The notes beneath the pieces are model-generated. The model was not told the origin of the DNA. It made no database searches and saw only the letters and a program-made list of their open reading frames with translations. A stretch of 35,891 nucleotides of DNA from contig JAQVYA010000012.1 of NCBI GenBank assembly GCA_028708865.1, forward strand, positions 1-35,891, read 5' to 3'. The stretch comes from Desulfovibrio sp. (lineage in GTDB: Bacteria; Desulfobacterota; Desulfovibrionia; Desulfovibrionales; Desulfovibrionaceae). The first letter of the stretch is position 1; every line of letters begins with the position of its first letter. This document shows positions 19,320-26,958 of this stretch, piece after piece. The translations under genes were made by a program, and so were the position numbers.

Positions 19320-21290
19320 CTAATATCGTTCAAAGTCCTCATCATCGGCAAAGCCGGTCTCCAGCCGCCGAGGTTCGCGCACAGGCAAAGCGCGGTGCCC
19401 GGAGCCGCCGTTCTCGACCTTAAAATACTCCATGCTCTGCTGCAATTGTTCCGCCTGACTGGACAACTCTTCTGCCGTGGAGGCCATTTCCTCCGAGGCG
19501 GACGCGTTCTGCTGCGCCACTTCTTCCATCTGGGAGACGGCCCGGGTGATCTGCTCCACGCCGGAACTCTGCTCCTTGCTGGCCGCGCTGATCTCCTGAA
19601 CCAGATCCGCGGTGCGGCGGATTTCCGGAACCAATTCCTGCAACATGCCTCCGGCCCGTTCCGCCACCCGGGTGGAACTGTCGGACAGGTCGCTGATTTC
19701 TCCAGCGGCCGCTCCACTGCGCTCCGCCAATTTGCGCACTTCAGCCGCAACCACGGCAAACCCTTTGCCGTGCTCTCCGGCCCGGGCCGCTTCAATGGCC
19801 GCGTTCAAAGCCAACAAGTTGGTCTGCCGGGCAATTTCTTCAATGATAGTAATCCGTTCGGCAATATTCTTCATGGCTTCCACAGCTTCGGCCACAGCCT
19901 CGCCGGTTGCCGCGGCCTTGGACGCCGCACTGGTGGCGATGGCTTCGGTCTGTTCGGCATTGTCCGTACTTTGACGAATATTCTCCCCCATGGCCTGCAT
20001 GGAGCTGGACACTTCCTCCACGGAAGCGGCCGATTCCGTGGCCCCCTGGGATAAGGTCTGGGCCGTGGCGGAAAGCTGTTCACTGCCCGAAGCCACGTTC
20101 TGGGTGGCCATGTTCACCTCGCCCACCACGCGCTGAAGCTGCTCCACCATATTCCGCAATGACTCCGCCAGCAGGCCCACTTCGTCTTCCTGCTGCACTT
20201 CCACCTGGGCCGTCAGGTCGCCCCGGCTCACGATTCCGGCAAAGTCCACCCCCCGGCGCAAGGGCCGGATGATGCCCCGGGCAATGATCCAGGCCACCAG
20301 GATTCCGGCCACCAGAGCCACGACCGCCACCAGAGTGATGACCAGGCGGGTTTTGGCCGCACTGTCCAGCATCTGCTGGTCGGTCATGATGTTTTCGGCC
20401 ACGGTTTCGCCGGTGCGGTCCAGGATGGCCTGCACCTCATGCAGCGCGGGCACGGTCTGTTCCACATAAATCTGTTTCGCTGTTTCCAGCCCGGCAGCCC
20501 GTTCCTCCAGCCAGGCGATCATGTCCTGGAATCCAGCCCGCAAAATTTCGGCGTTGGGTTCGGTGACTTCCCGGTAATATCGCTCGGCACCGGCCGCATC
20601 CCCGCGCGCCAGGCGGCGGTTGATCTCCTCTACGGACTCATGCAGGGCGGCATGCGGCTCCAACAGCGGCTTGAGCATGGCCGCCAGCTCCGGCTCCCGC
20701 TCCATGACCCGGGCCGCATCCGCGGAGTAGAGCCATGTCCCTAGATTGCAACGCTCCGGATCGGTCTGCACATCCACGCGGGCCGCCCCATTGTTCAGGG
20801 CCTCCACCACCCGGGCCGACCAGAGCAGATGGTCCACCTGCCGGGCGTACATAAACCCGGCCAATTGCGGATCCACGTCATCATAATTGTCGGCAATGGC
20901 CGCAGCGCTTTCATGCAGCTCCCGGTGAGGCCGTTCAATGGCCTCCATGAGCGGCGCAATCTGCGGCACGAGCTTTTCCGCCTGGACCCGGCCTTCACCA
21001 TAATACCAACGCCCAAAGGCGCACTTGTGCGGATCGGTCTCGGCCGTCAGTTCGGAAACGTCCCTGTTGGTGATCAGTTCGTTGACCTGTTCGGCCCACT
21101 TGAGATGATCCACGATGCGCTGCACAAAATCGCCGCGCAGTCTGTTTCCTTCAATAACCTCTCCGGCATTGTGCACAATGCCGCCGATCCCGGTCACGGC
21201 CCAGACCGAAAGCAGGCCGAGCAGGCCCAGGACCAGACCAAAACCAATGCTGAATTTGCCGCCGAGGCGAATGTCCTTCCAGTGCTTCAT
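19320..21290 (-). CDS. Methyl-accepting chemotaxis protein with two tandem CZB domains
   Basis: A 656-residue transmembrane chemoreceptor. TM1 is about 13-34 and TM2 about 315-337; the 280-residue sensor between them should be periplasmic. It holds two chemoreceptor zinc-binding (CZB) domains, each with the 3-His/1-Cys set: H62, C90 ([12 protein letters not shown]), H122, H126, and H154, C181 (CNLGTWLYS), H213, H217. A HAMP domain (338-390) and the signalling domain follow, with the hairpin tip region [20 protein letters not shown] and [14 protein letters not shown]. The last residues DFERY resemble a CheR-docking tail of the xWxxF type. CZB domains are known to bind zinc and in some receptors sense hypochlorite; the ligand here is not known. 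Its ATG overlaps the stop of the upstream thioredoxin-like gene (ATGA). Confidence 0.94.
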   Translation of the reverse strand: MKHWKDIRLGGKFSIGFGLVLGLLGLLSVWAVTGIGGIVHNAGEVIEGNRLRGDFVQRIVDHLKWAEQVNELITNRDVSELTAETDPHKCAFGRWYYGEGRVQAEKLVPQIAPLMEAIERPHRELHESAAAIADNYDDVDPQLAGFMYARQVDHLLWSARVVEALNNGAARVDVQTDPERCNLGTWLYSADAARVMEREPELAAMLKPLLEPHAALHESVEEINRRLARGDAAGAERYYREVTEPNAEILRAGFQDMIAWLEERAAGLETAKQIYVEQTVPALHEVQAILDRTGETVAENIMTDQQMLDSAAKTRLVITLVAVVALVAGILVAWIIARGIIRPLRRGVDFAGIVSRGDLTAQVEVQQEDEVGLLAESLRNMVEQLQRVVGEVNMATQNVASGSEQLSATAQTLSQGATESAASVEEVSSSMQAMGENIRQSTDNAEQTEAIATSAASKAAATGEAVAEAVEAMKNIAERITIIEEIARQTNLLALNAAIEAARAGEHGKGFAVVAAEVRKLAERSGAAAGEISDLSDSSTRVAERAGGMLQELVPEIRRTADLVQEISAASKEQSSGVEQITRAVSQMEEVAQQNASASEEMASTAEELSSQAEQLQQSMEYFKVENGGSGHRALPVREPRRLETGFADDEDFERY

Positions 21291-21637
21291 GCCGCATCTC
21301 CCGAGGAGGGCGGAACCTGCGACCTTTCCCCTTCCTGCGCAAAACATTGCAAGGCTTCCGGATCGACGCGTCCTTCAAGACGTCCGATTTCGCGACCCTG
21401 CCCGTCCAGCAGCAGGTAGGTGGGCGTTCCGTGAATGGCGTACTCCTGCATGAACCCAGGAGAAAGCCGGGGTTCAGTCCAGAAGGCGGCCAATGTGCCG
21501 GCAAGCGCCCGGGCCACACTCTCCACCTCGCAGCGGTGCTGGTCGTAGTCCTCGTCCCGGTGCACGCACGCCAGCAGCACGCGCTTTCCACGCGGCAGGT
21601 AGGCAGTTACGTCATCGGGATGGACATCAATCAACAT
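21287..21637 (-). CDS. Thioredoxin-fold protein without the CxxC pair
   Basis: A 116-residue protein with a thioredoxin-like fold: strand [12 protein letters not shown], a helix ending [10 protein letters not shown], then [24 protein letters not shown], the cis-proline strand and following strand of thioredoxins. The usual W-C-G-P-C is absent; only isolated cysteines remain (Cys near residues 23 and 35). It is probably a non-catalytic or one-cysteine relative. The ATG at 21637 has AAGGAG seven bases upstream; upstream open frame to 21694 covers the promoter. It overlaps the chemoreceptor by four bases, so the two are almost certainly co-translated, and a sigma-54-type promoter lies directly in front. 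Confidence 0.8.
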   Translation of the reverse strand: MLIDVHPDDVTAYLPRGKRVLLACVHRDEDYDQHRCEVESVARALAGTLAAFWTEPRLSPGFMQEYAIHGTPTYLLLDGQGREIGRLEGRVDPEALQCFAQEGERSQVPPSSGDAA

Positions 21638-21661
21638 CGCTACGCTCCTTGTTTTTTTGTA

Positions 21662-21677
21662 GGCAAAGGCTGTACCA
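21662..21677 (-). promoter_or_regulatory. Sigma-54 (-24/-12) promoter of the thioredoxin-like/MCP operon
   Basis: Reading the minus strand the site is TGGTACAGCCTTTGCC. It fits the consensus TGGCACG-N4-TTGCW with GG and GC exactly ten bases apart; the differences are at positions 4, 7 and the last. Predicted transcription would start near 21651, just ahead of the ribosome binding site of the thioredoxin-like gene. An activator gene of the sigma-54 class lies immediately upstream. Confidence 0.7.
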
Positions 21678-21749
21678 ATACCCTTGTTGAACATAAAAAT
21701 TCTGCAATATTAATATATTGGCAAAAGCACACTCTGCGTTTGCCTTTCC

Positions 21750-21810
21750 AACAAACTGTCTCATGGGACAGTTTGTTTAGACACAATTTGTGTCAAATGT
21801 TCAGGGAACA
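21750..21810. promoter_or_regulatory. Cluster of palindromes, probable activator (enhancer) sites
   Basis: Three palindromes lie in 61 bp: AACAAACTGTC / GACAGTTTGTT (21750-21760 and 21767-21777, 6-base spacer), GACACAA-T-TTGTGTC (21780-21794), and TGTTC-AGG-GAACA (21798-21810, overlapping the end of the activator gene). They are about 100-160 bp upstream of the predicted sigma-54 start, the usual enhancer distance. TGTC/GACA half-sites recur in the first two. Confidence 0.6.
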
Positions 21811-23660
21811 ATCCCCAAATCTGCGATACGGCGGTACAGGCTGCTGCGACTGATGCCCAAGGCCCGGGCCGCATGGGTCCGGTTCCAGCGGCACTCCTCC
21901 AGGGCGGCCAGCACCTGCTCCCGCGTGAGCCCGCTGGGACGGGAGCTTCCGAACCGGGTGTCCCGCCGCAACTCAGGGGGGAAATGAGCGGCCAACAGCT
22001 CTCCGCCCGGGCAGAGGATGCAGGCATGCTCCACCGCATGTCGCAGCTCCCGCACGTTGCCGGGCCAGGATTGGGACATGAGCAGTTCCAGGGCATTCGA
22101 ATCCGGACCAGAGATCTCCTTGCCCATCTGCAACCGGAACAGGGAGACGAAGTGATCCACAAGCAGAGGAATGTCTTCGGTCCTGTGGCGGAGGGGAGGC
22201 AACGGCACCACCATCACCTTGAGCCGGTAGTAGAGGTCTTCCCGGAAGCGGCCCCGCCGCACCAGGGAAACCAGATCCGCATTGGTGGCCGCCACAACGC
22301 GCACATCAGCGGTGCGCGGCGACGATTCCCCCACGCGCTCGTACTCGCGGCTCTCCAAAAAGCGCAGCAGCTTCAGCTGGGTGCGCACTGAAATATCCCC
22401 GATCTCATCCAAAAAGATCGTGCCGCCTTCGGCAGCCTGAAAACGGCCCACCCGGTCACGCAGGGCCCCGGTGTAGGCTCCCTGCACATGCCCGAACAGT
22501 TCACTTTCCAGCAACTCCTCGGACAGGGCCGCGCAGTTGACCCGGACCAGCGGCGCCCGAGAACGCGGCCCCTGCCGGTGCAGGGCTTCGGCAGCCAGTT
22601 CCTTGCCCGTGCCGGATTCGCCCAAAAGCAGCACGGTGCTGTCCAGCCCGGACAAACGGTCCAGCATGGAAAACACCTCACGCATGGGCTCGGAACGTCC
22701 CACCAAACCATGATAGCGGCTTTGGCGCGCCAATGCCGTTTCCAACCGAGCCAGCCGCGATACGTCCCGCAGAATAAGCACGGCTCCGGCAAAACGGCTG
22801 TCGCCTTTTTCCAGCGGCGCGGTATTGACCACGGCCACTTTGTTCCGGCCAGCCTCGTCCCGGCATTCGAACCGGTATTCCCGGACGGGCTGACCCGTGT
22901 CCAGCGTGCGTTGCAGCATCTTCAGGCACCCCGCCAGACAGGTGCCCGAAGCCGCCTGGGGCGGCCTCCCCAGCAAAGCGCTCCGGCGGGTGCCGCTGAT
23001 GCGTTCAAAGGCGTTGTTGGCCTCCAGTACGGTCATGTCCGGAGCCACGATGAGCAGGCCCTCGGGCAGGCTGCTGAAAATGGCTTCCAGATTACGACGG
23101 TACCCTTCCACCCGCTCCCGAAGACGCTGCCCGGCCTGTTCCGCACGCACGCTTTCCGAAATATCCTTGGCATAGACCGCCACGCGCCGGACCTCGCCCG
23201 CCTGGTCGAACACGGGATACAGCCGCACCTCAAAGTGCATTCCCGCACGCTGGTCACGCATGCTCACGGGCGCGCCTGTTTCCAGCACCTCGGCAAACGC
23301 TCGACGCCGCCCCTCCACGATCCCTTGAGGAAAAATATCAAAACAATTTCTGCCCAGAAGCACTGAAAGGTCCAGCCCGAGACGTTGGGCCGCCGTGGTA
23401 TTGGCCTGGAGAATCCCGCCCTCGCGGTCCAGGAGCATGATTGAATCCGTGGTGGCGTCAAACACGGCGCGCAGCGCGGCGTCCCGCTCCTGCAAGGCGT
23501 GCAGCACCGAGGATGGGTCCTGGCCGTCAGGCCGGGAATACGGGCCGATACTTTCCGAAGCCTGACCACGCCACGATTCCCGAAGCCGATGGTTCGCGGC
23601 TTCCGGTTCCCTTGGCTGCGCCTGCTGACCCGTTACGTTCTTGTCCTGCCTTTTCGCCAT
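21801..23660 (-). CDS. Sigma-54-dependent activator with two PAS domains
   Basis: A 619-residue enhancer-binding protein. Two PAS domains (about 57-165 and 193-305) replace a receiver, so it is controlled by a ligand or redox signal rather than phosphorylation. The AAA+ domain (320-550) has Walker A LLLGESGTGKE, the sigma-54 contact loop as GAYTGA (Tyr instead of Phe), Walker B GGTIFLDEIGD and the arginine-finger region FREDLYYRLKV. The C-terminal Fis-type helix-turn-helix is ECRWNRTHAARALGISRSSLYRRI in two parts. The ATG at 23660 has AAGGA upstream; a GTG at 23702 is an in-frame alternative. Palindromes at its 3' end point to the downstream thioredoxin-like/chemoreceptor operon as its target. 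Confidence 0.93.
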   Translation of the reverse strand: MAKRQDKNVTGQQAQPREPEAANHRLRESWRGQASESIGPYSRPDGQDPSSVLHALQERDAALRAVFDATTDSIMLLDREGGILQANTTAAQRLGLDLSVLLGRNCFDIFPQGIVEGRRRAFAEVLETGAPVSMRDQRAGMHFEVRLYPVFDQAGEVRRVAVYAKDISESVRAEQAGQRLRERVEGYRRNLEAIFSSLPEGLLIVAPDMTVLEANNAFERISGTRRSALLGRPPQAASGTCLAGCLKMLQRTLDTGQPVREYRFECRDEAGRNKVAVVNTAPLEKGDSRFAGAVLILRDVSRLARLETALARQSRYHGLVGRSEPMREVFSMLDRLSGLDSTVLLLGESGTGKELAAEALHRQGPRSRAPLVRVNCAALSEELLESELFGHVQGAYTGALRDRVGRFQAAEGGTIFLDEIGDISVRTQLKLLRFLESREYERVGESSPRTADVRVVAATNADLVSLVRRGRFREDLYYRLKVMVVPLPPLRHRTEDIPLLVDHFVSLFRLQMGKEISGPDSNALELLMSQSWPGNVRELRHAVEHACILCPGGELLAAHFPPELRRDTRFGSSRPSGLTREQVLAALEECRWNRTHAARALGISRSSLYRRIADLGIVP

Positions 23661-23715
23661 GTTTTCCTTATCCGTTCCGATCTCCGCCAGGACTTCGCTC
23701 ACGCAATTCCGCCAG

Positions 23716-23743
23716 ATTATAACCGGCCGACACGGAAAATCAA
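23716..23743 (-). promoter_or_regulatory. Sigma-70-type promoter of the PAS activator gene
   Basis: On the minus strand TTGATT (23743-23738) and a perfect TATAAT (23721-23716) are 16 bases apart, 55 bp upstream of the ATG at 23660. If real, it favours that ATG over the GTG at 23702, which would leave almost no leader. Confidence 0.6.
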
Positions 23744-24009
23744 AGTCGAATCGAACCCAGGCCCAGTTTTTCCTTTTTCATCCAGGGATGTTCCCGCCTG
23801 GCTTCCGCATGCACTCCCAACAGTCCGGGGAAAACATTCCGACCGCACAGGGGCGGACAAAAAACAGGGTTCAAGAGGCGCACGGACACCTTGCCCGCTG
23901 GAGGAAAGGACTTTCCAATGCCGAGGAAACCGCTTTGGGCCGCCCTGCCGAGTTGACGCCTGCTCCGGTGCGAGCTATCCGTATTCCTTATTATTGTAGG
24001 AGAAATACC

Positions 24010-24354
24010 ATGCGCGGATTTCTTTTATCGCTCGGAATATTCCTGGCGTTGGCCGGAGCGGCCCCCGCTGAAACAGTGGACGCTTTTCAGGGGAATTCGT
24101 ATCCGGACAAGGCCAATGAATCGAGAATTCAAACCGACCTTGTCTCCGACGGCCAAGCTGTCTTTTCTTCGACGCTGTCCCGGCATGCCCGCTCCAGCAA
24201 TGGTCTGCCCGGGCCTGCGGAATGGCCGGGCGCGCCCTGCGTCACGGATGCGGATTGCGGCGACCTGCAATGTTGCAACGGCGTGTGCGCCGAATCCTGC
24301 AACAACGCGGCCCCGCTCCGAAGCGCCCTGCACCGGCAGACCCGGTGCCCATAG
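24010..24354 (+). CDS. Secreted cysteine-rich small protein
   Basis: A 114-residue protein with a clear Sec signal peptide (MRGFLLSLGIFLALAGAAPA, cleavage after APA). The mature part is polar, with a cluster of six cysteines at its C-terminal half: CVTDADCGDLQCCNGVCAESC in spacing C-x5-C-x4-C-C-x3-C-x3-C. This looks like a small disulfide-rich module of the kind found in secreted eukaryotic and myxobacterial proteins, but I cannot name a family. The start has GTAGGAGA upstream. It lies between the PAS activator (divergent) and the AsmA gene. A weak promoter TTGACG-N17-TATCCG (23953-23981) precedes it; the rest of 23661-24009 shows no other gene. Confidence 0.75.
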   Translation: MRGFLLSLGIFLALAGAAPAETVDAFQGNSYPDKANESRIQTDLVSDGQAVFSSTLSRHARSSNGLPGPAEWPGAPCVTDADCGDLQCCNGVCAESCNNAAPLRSALHRQTRCP

Positions 24355-24476
24355 CGTTTTCCGGGGCTTTTCCCGGAAGCGGCGCATTCCCCTTGGGCCA
24401 CCGTTATGCTATGCTTATCCAAACGCCATCCTGAAAAATCGCAACCGACAACCACATCCCTCCGGGAGGGAGCATC

Positions 24477-26723
24477 ATGACAAAATTCATTAAATGGCTG
24501 CTTATCATTGTCGGCGGACTCGCCGGACTGCTCATCGCCGGGCTGATTCTGGTGGTTCTGCTGGTGGACCCCAACGACTATAAAGACGACATCACCAAGG
24601 CCGTGCACAATGCCACGGGCATGCAGCTGACCATCGAAGGTCCGCTGGACCTGCGCGTTTTCCCCTGGATCGGGGTGGATACCGGCGCAGTGCGCCTGGG
24701 CAACCCGCAAGGGTTTGGAGACGACCCCTTTGTCAGCCTGCAAAGCGCGTCCGTGAGCCTGCAAGTGCTGCCCCTGCTTTCCGGCTCGGTGCAGGTGGGC
24801 CAGATCGACGTGCAGGGGCTGACCGCCAACCTGATCCGCAACCCGAACGGCGCGGCCAACTGGGAAGCCATCGGCTCGCAGGACCCTGCCGCAACTCCGG
24901 AAGGGGAAACCACCCCGGCCGAGTCCTCCCAAGGGGAAGCAGGCCAGGGCCTGGATCTTTCCATCGGCGGCCTCAAGGTGACGGACGCCAACATCGTGTT
25001 CGACGATCGCCAGGCAGGCAAACGCTTTGCCTTGCAGGGCCTGAACCTCAGCCTGGGCGAAGTGCGTCCCGGCCAGCCATTTGATCTGGCCGGCTCCCTG
25101 CGTCTGGAAAGCTCGGAGCCGCCCTTGCAGGCAACCCTGGAAGCCCGGACCGTGGCCGCACTGGACCTAGCAAATCAAATTTACGAACTGCGCGACCTCA
25201 CGGCAACGGTGCAGGCCGAAGGCGCGGCCGTGCCCGGCGGCACGGTACAGGCCACAGCCCGGGCAACCGCCCTGCTGGCGGACATGAGCCGACAGACCGT
25301 AACCACCGAGGGTCTGACCCTGAACGCCTACGGTGTGGACCTGGCCGCGGAACTGGCCGCCTCGGAGCTGAATGCCGGTCCCAAGGCCAAGGGCAGTCTG
25401 CGCATTGAACCTTTTGACGCCAAAAAGCTGCTCGCGGCCCTGGGCCAGACCCCGCCGCAGACCACCGATCCCACGGCCCTGACCGACGTGGCCCTGCAAC
25501 TCGAGTTCGATTACAGCCCGGACGCGGCCACGGTGCGCAACCTGCTGCTCCGTCTGGACGGCCAGGAAATCACCGGGGAAGCGTCCATGATTGCCGGGAA
25601 GATTCCCGCGTACGACATCAAAGTGCAGGCCGCCAGCCTGAATCTGGACCCGTACCGCGCTCCGCAGGCCAAACAGCAGGAGGCCGCCGCCACAACGCCC
25701 CAAAAGTCGGCTCCGGCAGGCGATCCCAACCAGCCTCTGCTGCCCGAGTCCGCCATGGAACAACTGCGCACGCTGCGCCTGGACGCCCAGTTCAAGGTCG
25801 GACGCCTTCAGGCCTCGCCTGCGGAAATATCCAACCTGCTGGTGCTGATCACGGCCCGCGACGGACTGCTCAAAGTGGAGCCTGCCTCCTTCACTCTCTA
25901 TGAAGGTGACTTTACCTCGGCGCTGCGCATGGACGTCCGGGGCGCCACCCCGGGCTACGGCCTGACCGCCAAGCTGGACGGACTGGCCATTGGTCCGCTT
26001 TTGCAGGCCATTCAGGGCAAGCAATCCCTGAGCGGTCGCACCAATGCGGAAGCCGCTCTGACGGTCCGCGGCAACACGATTCCCCTGCTGAAGCAAACCC
26101 TCAGCGGCAACGTCCGGTTCGACATCCACGACGGCATCTTCCCGGGAGTTGATCTGGCCGGAGTCATGACCAAGGCCTATCGCCGACTGGAATCCTCACA
26201 GGATGGAGCCATCCAAACCGAGGACGACGCCAGCACCCGGTTCGGCTTGGTGTCCGGTTCAGCGACCATCACCAACGGCCTCATCGACAACCGCGACTTC
26301 CTGTTCAAGTCCCCCTTCCTCCAGGCCGACGGCGAAGGACAGGTCAGCCTGCCGGAAAATTCCATCAATTACCTCGTGGTGGGCGCGCTCCTGGCCTCCA
26401 CCGACGGACAGGGACGCGGCGACAAGGCCGACTACGTGGGAATCGGCATTCCCATCCGGGTGAAGGGGACCTTCGACGACCTGCACTTCTGGCCCGACCC
26501 CGTAAAATGGGCGGAAATGATCGCCGGAGGCGCGCTGAACATTCTGGGTGACGGCGCCGGTTCCCTGCTGGATACGCCGGGCGCGCTCCTGGAGGCCGTG
26601 GGCGGACTGGCTGGTCAAAAAAGCGACTCGCCAAGCCCCACCCCCCAGCAGCCCGCCCAGGAAAAAAAGGACCCGGCCAAGGCCTTGGAAGATGTGGGCA
26701 AGGCTCTGGAAGGTCTGTTCTAA
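24477..26723 (+). CDS. AsmA family protein
   Basis: A 748-residue AsmA-type protein, anchored by one N-terminal membrane segment (residues about 6-30, LLIIVGGLAGLLIAGLILVV) with the rest in the periplasm. NDYKDDITKAVHNATGMQLTIEG after the anchor (two parts) and LDLRVFPWIGVDTGAVRLGN are the family's typical start, and the region 525-680 (SGRTNAEAALTVRGN, FKSPFLQADGEGQVSL) is the conserved C-terminal AsmA part. A Pro/Gln/Lys-rich tail follows. AsmA-like proteins are now seen as bridge-like lipid transporters between membranes; its cargo here is not known. GGGAGGGAGC precedes the ATG. A strong terminator ends it. Confidence 0.93.
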   Translation: MTKFIKWLLIIVGGLAGLLIAGLILVVLLVDPNDYKDDITKAVHNATGMQLTIEGPLDLRVFPWIGVDTGAVRLGNPQGFGDDPFVSLQSASVSLQVLPLLSGSVQVGQIDVQGLTANLIRNPNGAANWEAIGSQDPAATPEGETTPAESSQGEAGQGLDLSIGGLKVTDANIVFDDRQAGKRFALQGLNLSLGEVRPGQPFDLAGSLRLESSEPPLQATLEARTVAALDLANQIYELRDLTATVQAEGAAVPGGTVQATARATALLADMSRQTVTTEGLTLNAYGVDLAAELAASELNAGPKAKGSLRIEPFDAKKLLAALGQTPPQTTDPTALTDVALQLEFDYSPDAATVRNLLLRLDGQEITGEASMIAGKIPAYDIKVQAASLNLDPYRAPQAKQQEAAATTPQKSAPAGDPNQPLLPESAMEQLRTLRLDAQFKVGRLQASPAEISNLLVLITARDGLLKVEPASFTLYEGDFTSALRMDVRGATPGYGLTAKLDGLAIGPLLQAIQGKQSLSGRTNAEAALTVRGNTIPLLKQTLSGNVRFDIHDGIFPGVDLAGVMTKAYRRLESSQDGAIQTEDDASTRFGLVSGSATITNGLIDNRDFLFKSPFLQADGEGQVSLPENSINYLVVGALLASTDGQGRGDKADYVGIGIPIRVKGTFDDLHFWPDPVKWAEMIAGGALNILGDGAGSLLDTPGALLEAVGGLAGQKSDSPSPTPQQPAQEKKDPAKALEDVGKALEGLF

Positions 26724-26788
26724 CGAGGTCCGCGGCATGTCCGCTGATTTGCGGCGGCGTGCGGCCATCTCCTGACCGTTGACTTGCG

Positions 26789-26817
26789 GCGGGCCGGTTT
26801 TCCGGCCCGCTTTTTTT
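26789..26817 (+). terminator. Rho-independent terminator after the AsmA gene
   Basis: GCGGGCCGG and CCGGCCCGC form a nine-pair GC stem with a TTTT loop, followed by seven T. Confidence 0.92.
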
Positions 26818-26885
26818 ACCCGCCATGCGCAAATCCTGCCCAAACGGGCGAAGCCAATGACGGGCAGGCCTTCGAACCCCGCGTA

Positions 26886-26913
26886 TTGACACGCTGTTTA
26901 GTTGGTATAATAC
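26886..26913 (+). promoter_or_regulatory. Promoter of the M48 protease gene
   Basis: TTGACA (26886-26891) precedes TGGTATAATAC: an extended -10 TATAAT at 26906-26911 (14-base spacer) or TAATAC at 26908-26913 (16-base spacer). It is about 45 bp before the ATG. Confidence 0.6.
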
Positions 26914-26958
26914 TTGTACTCCCCAAAATGGTCCGGGCCGTTGAACAAGGAGAAAATC

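Noticed and set aside
18945-20054. A 369-residue plus-strand open frame
   Set aside because: It runs out of phase through the 52-residue gene, through the terminator at 19162-19190 and antisense to the chemoreceptor.
21736-21749. A second GG-N10-GC match (minus strand) near the palindromes
   Set aside because: Its -12 part reads ACGC rather than TTGC and it abuts a palindrome arm, so the site at 21662-21677 is preferred.
24359-24378. TTCCGGG/CCCGGAA hairpin after the Cys-rich gene
   Set aside because: No U-run follows, so it was not called a terminator.
26904-26918. A sigma-54-like TGG...TTG before the M48 protease
   Set aside because: The essential -12 GC is GT, while a good -35 and TATAAT are present; a sigma-70 promoter explains it better.
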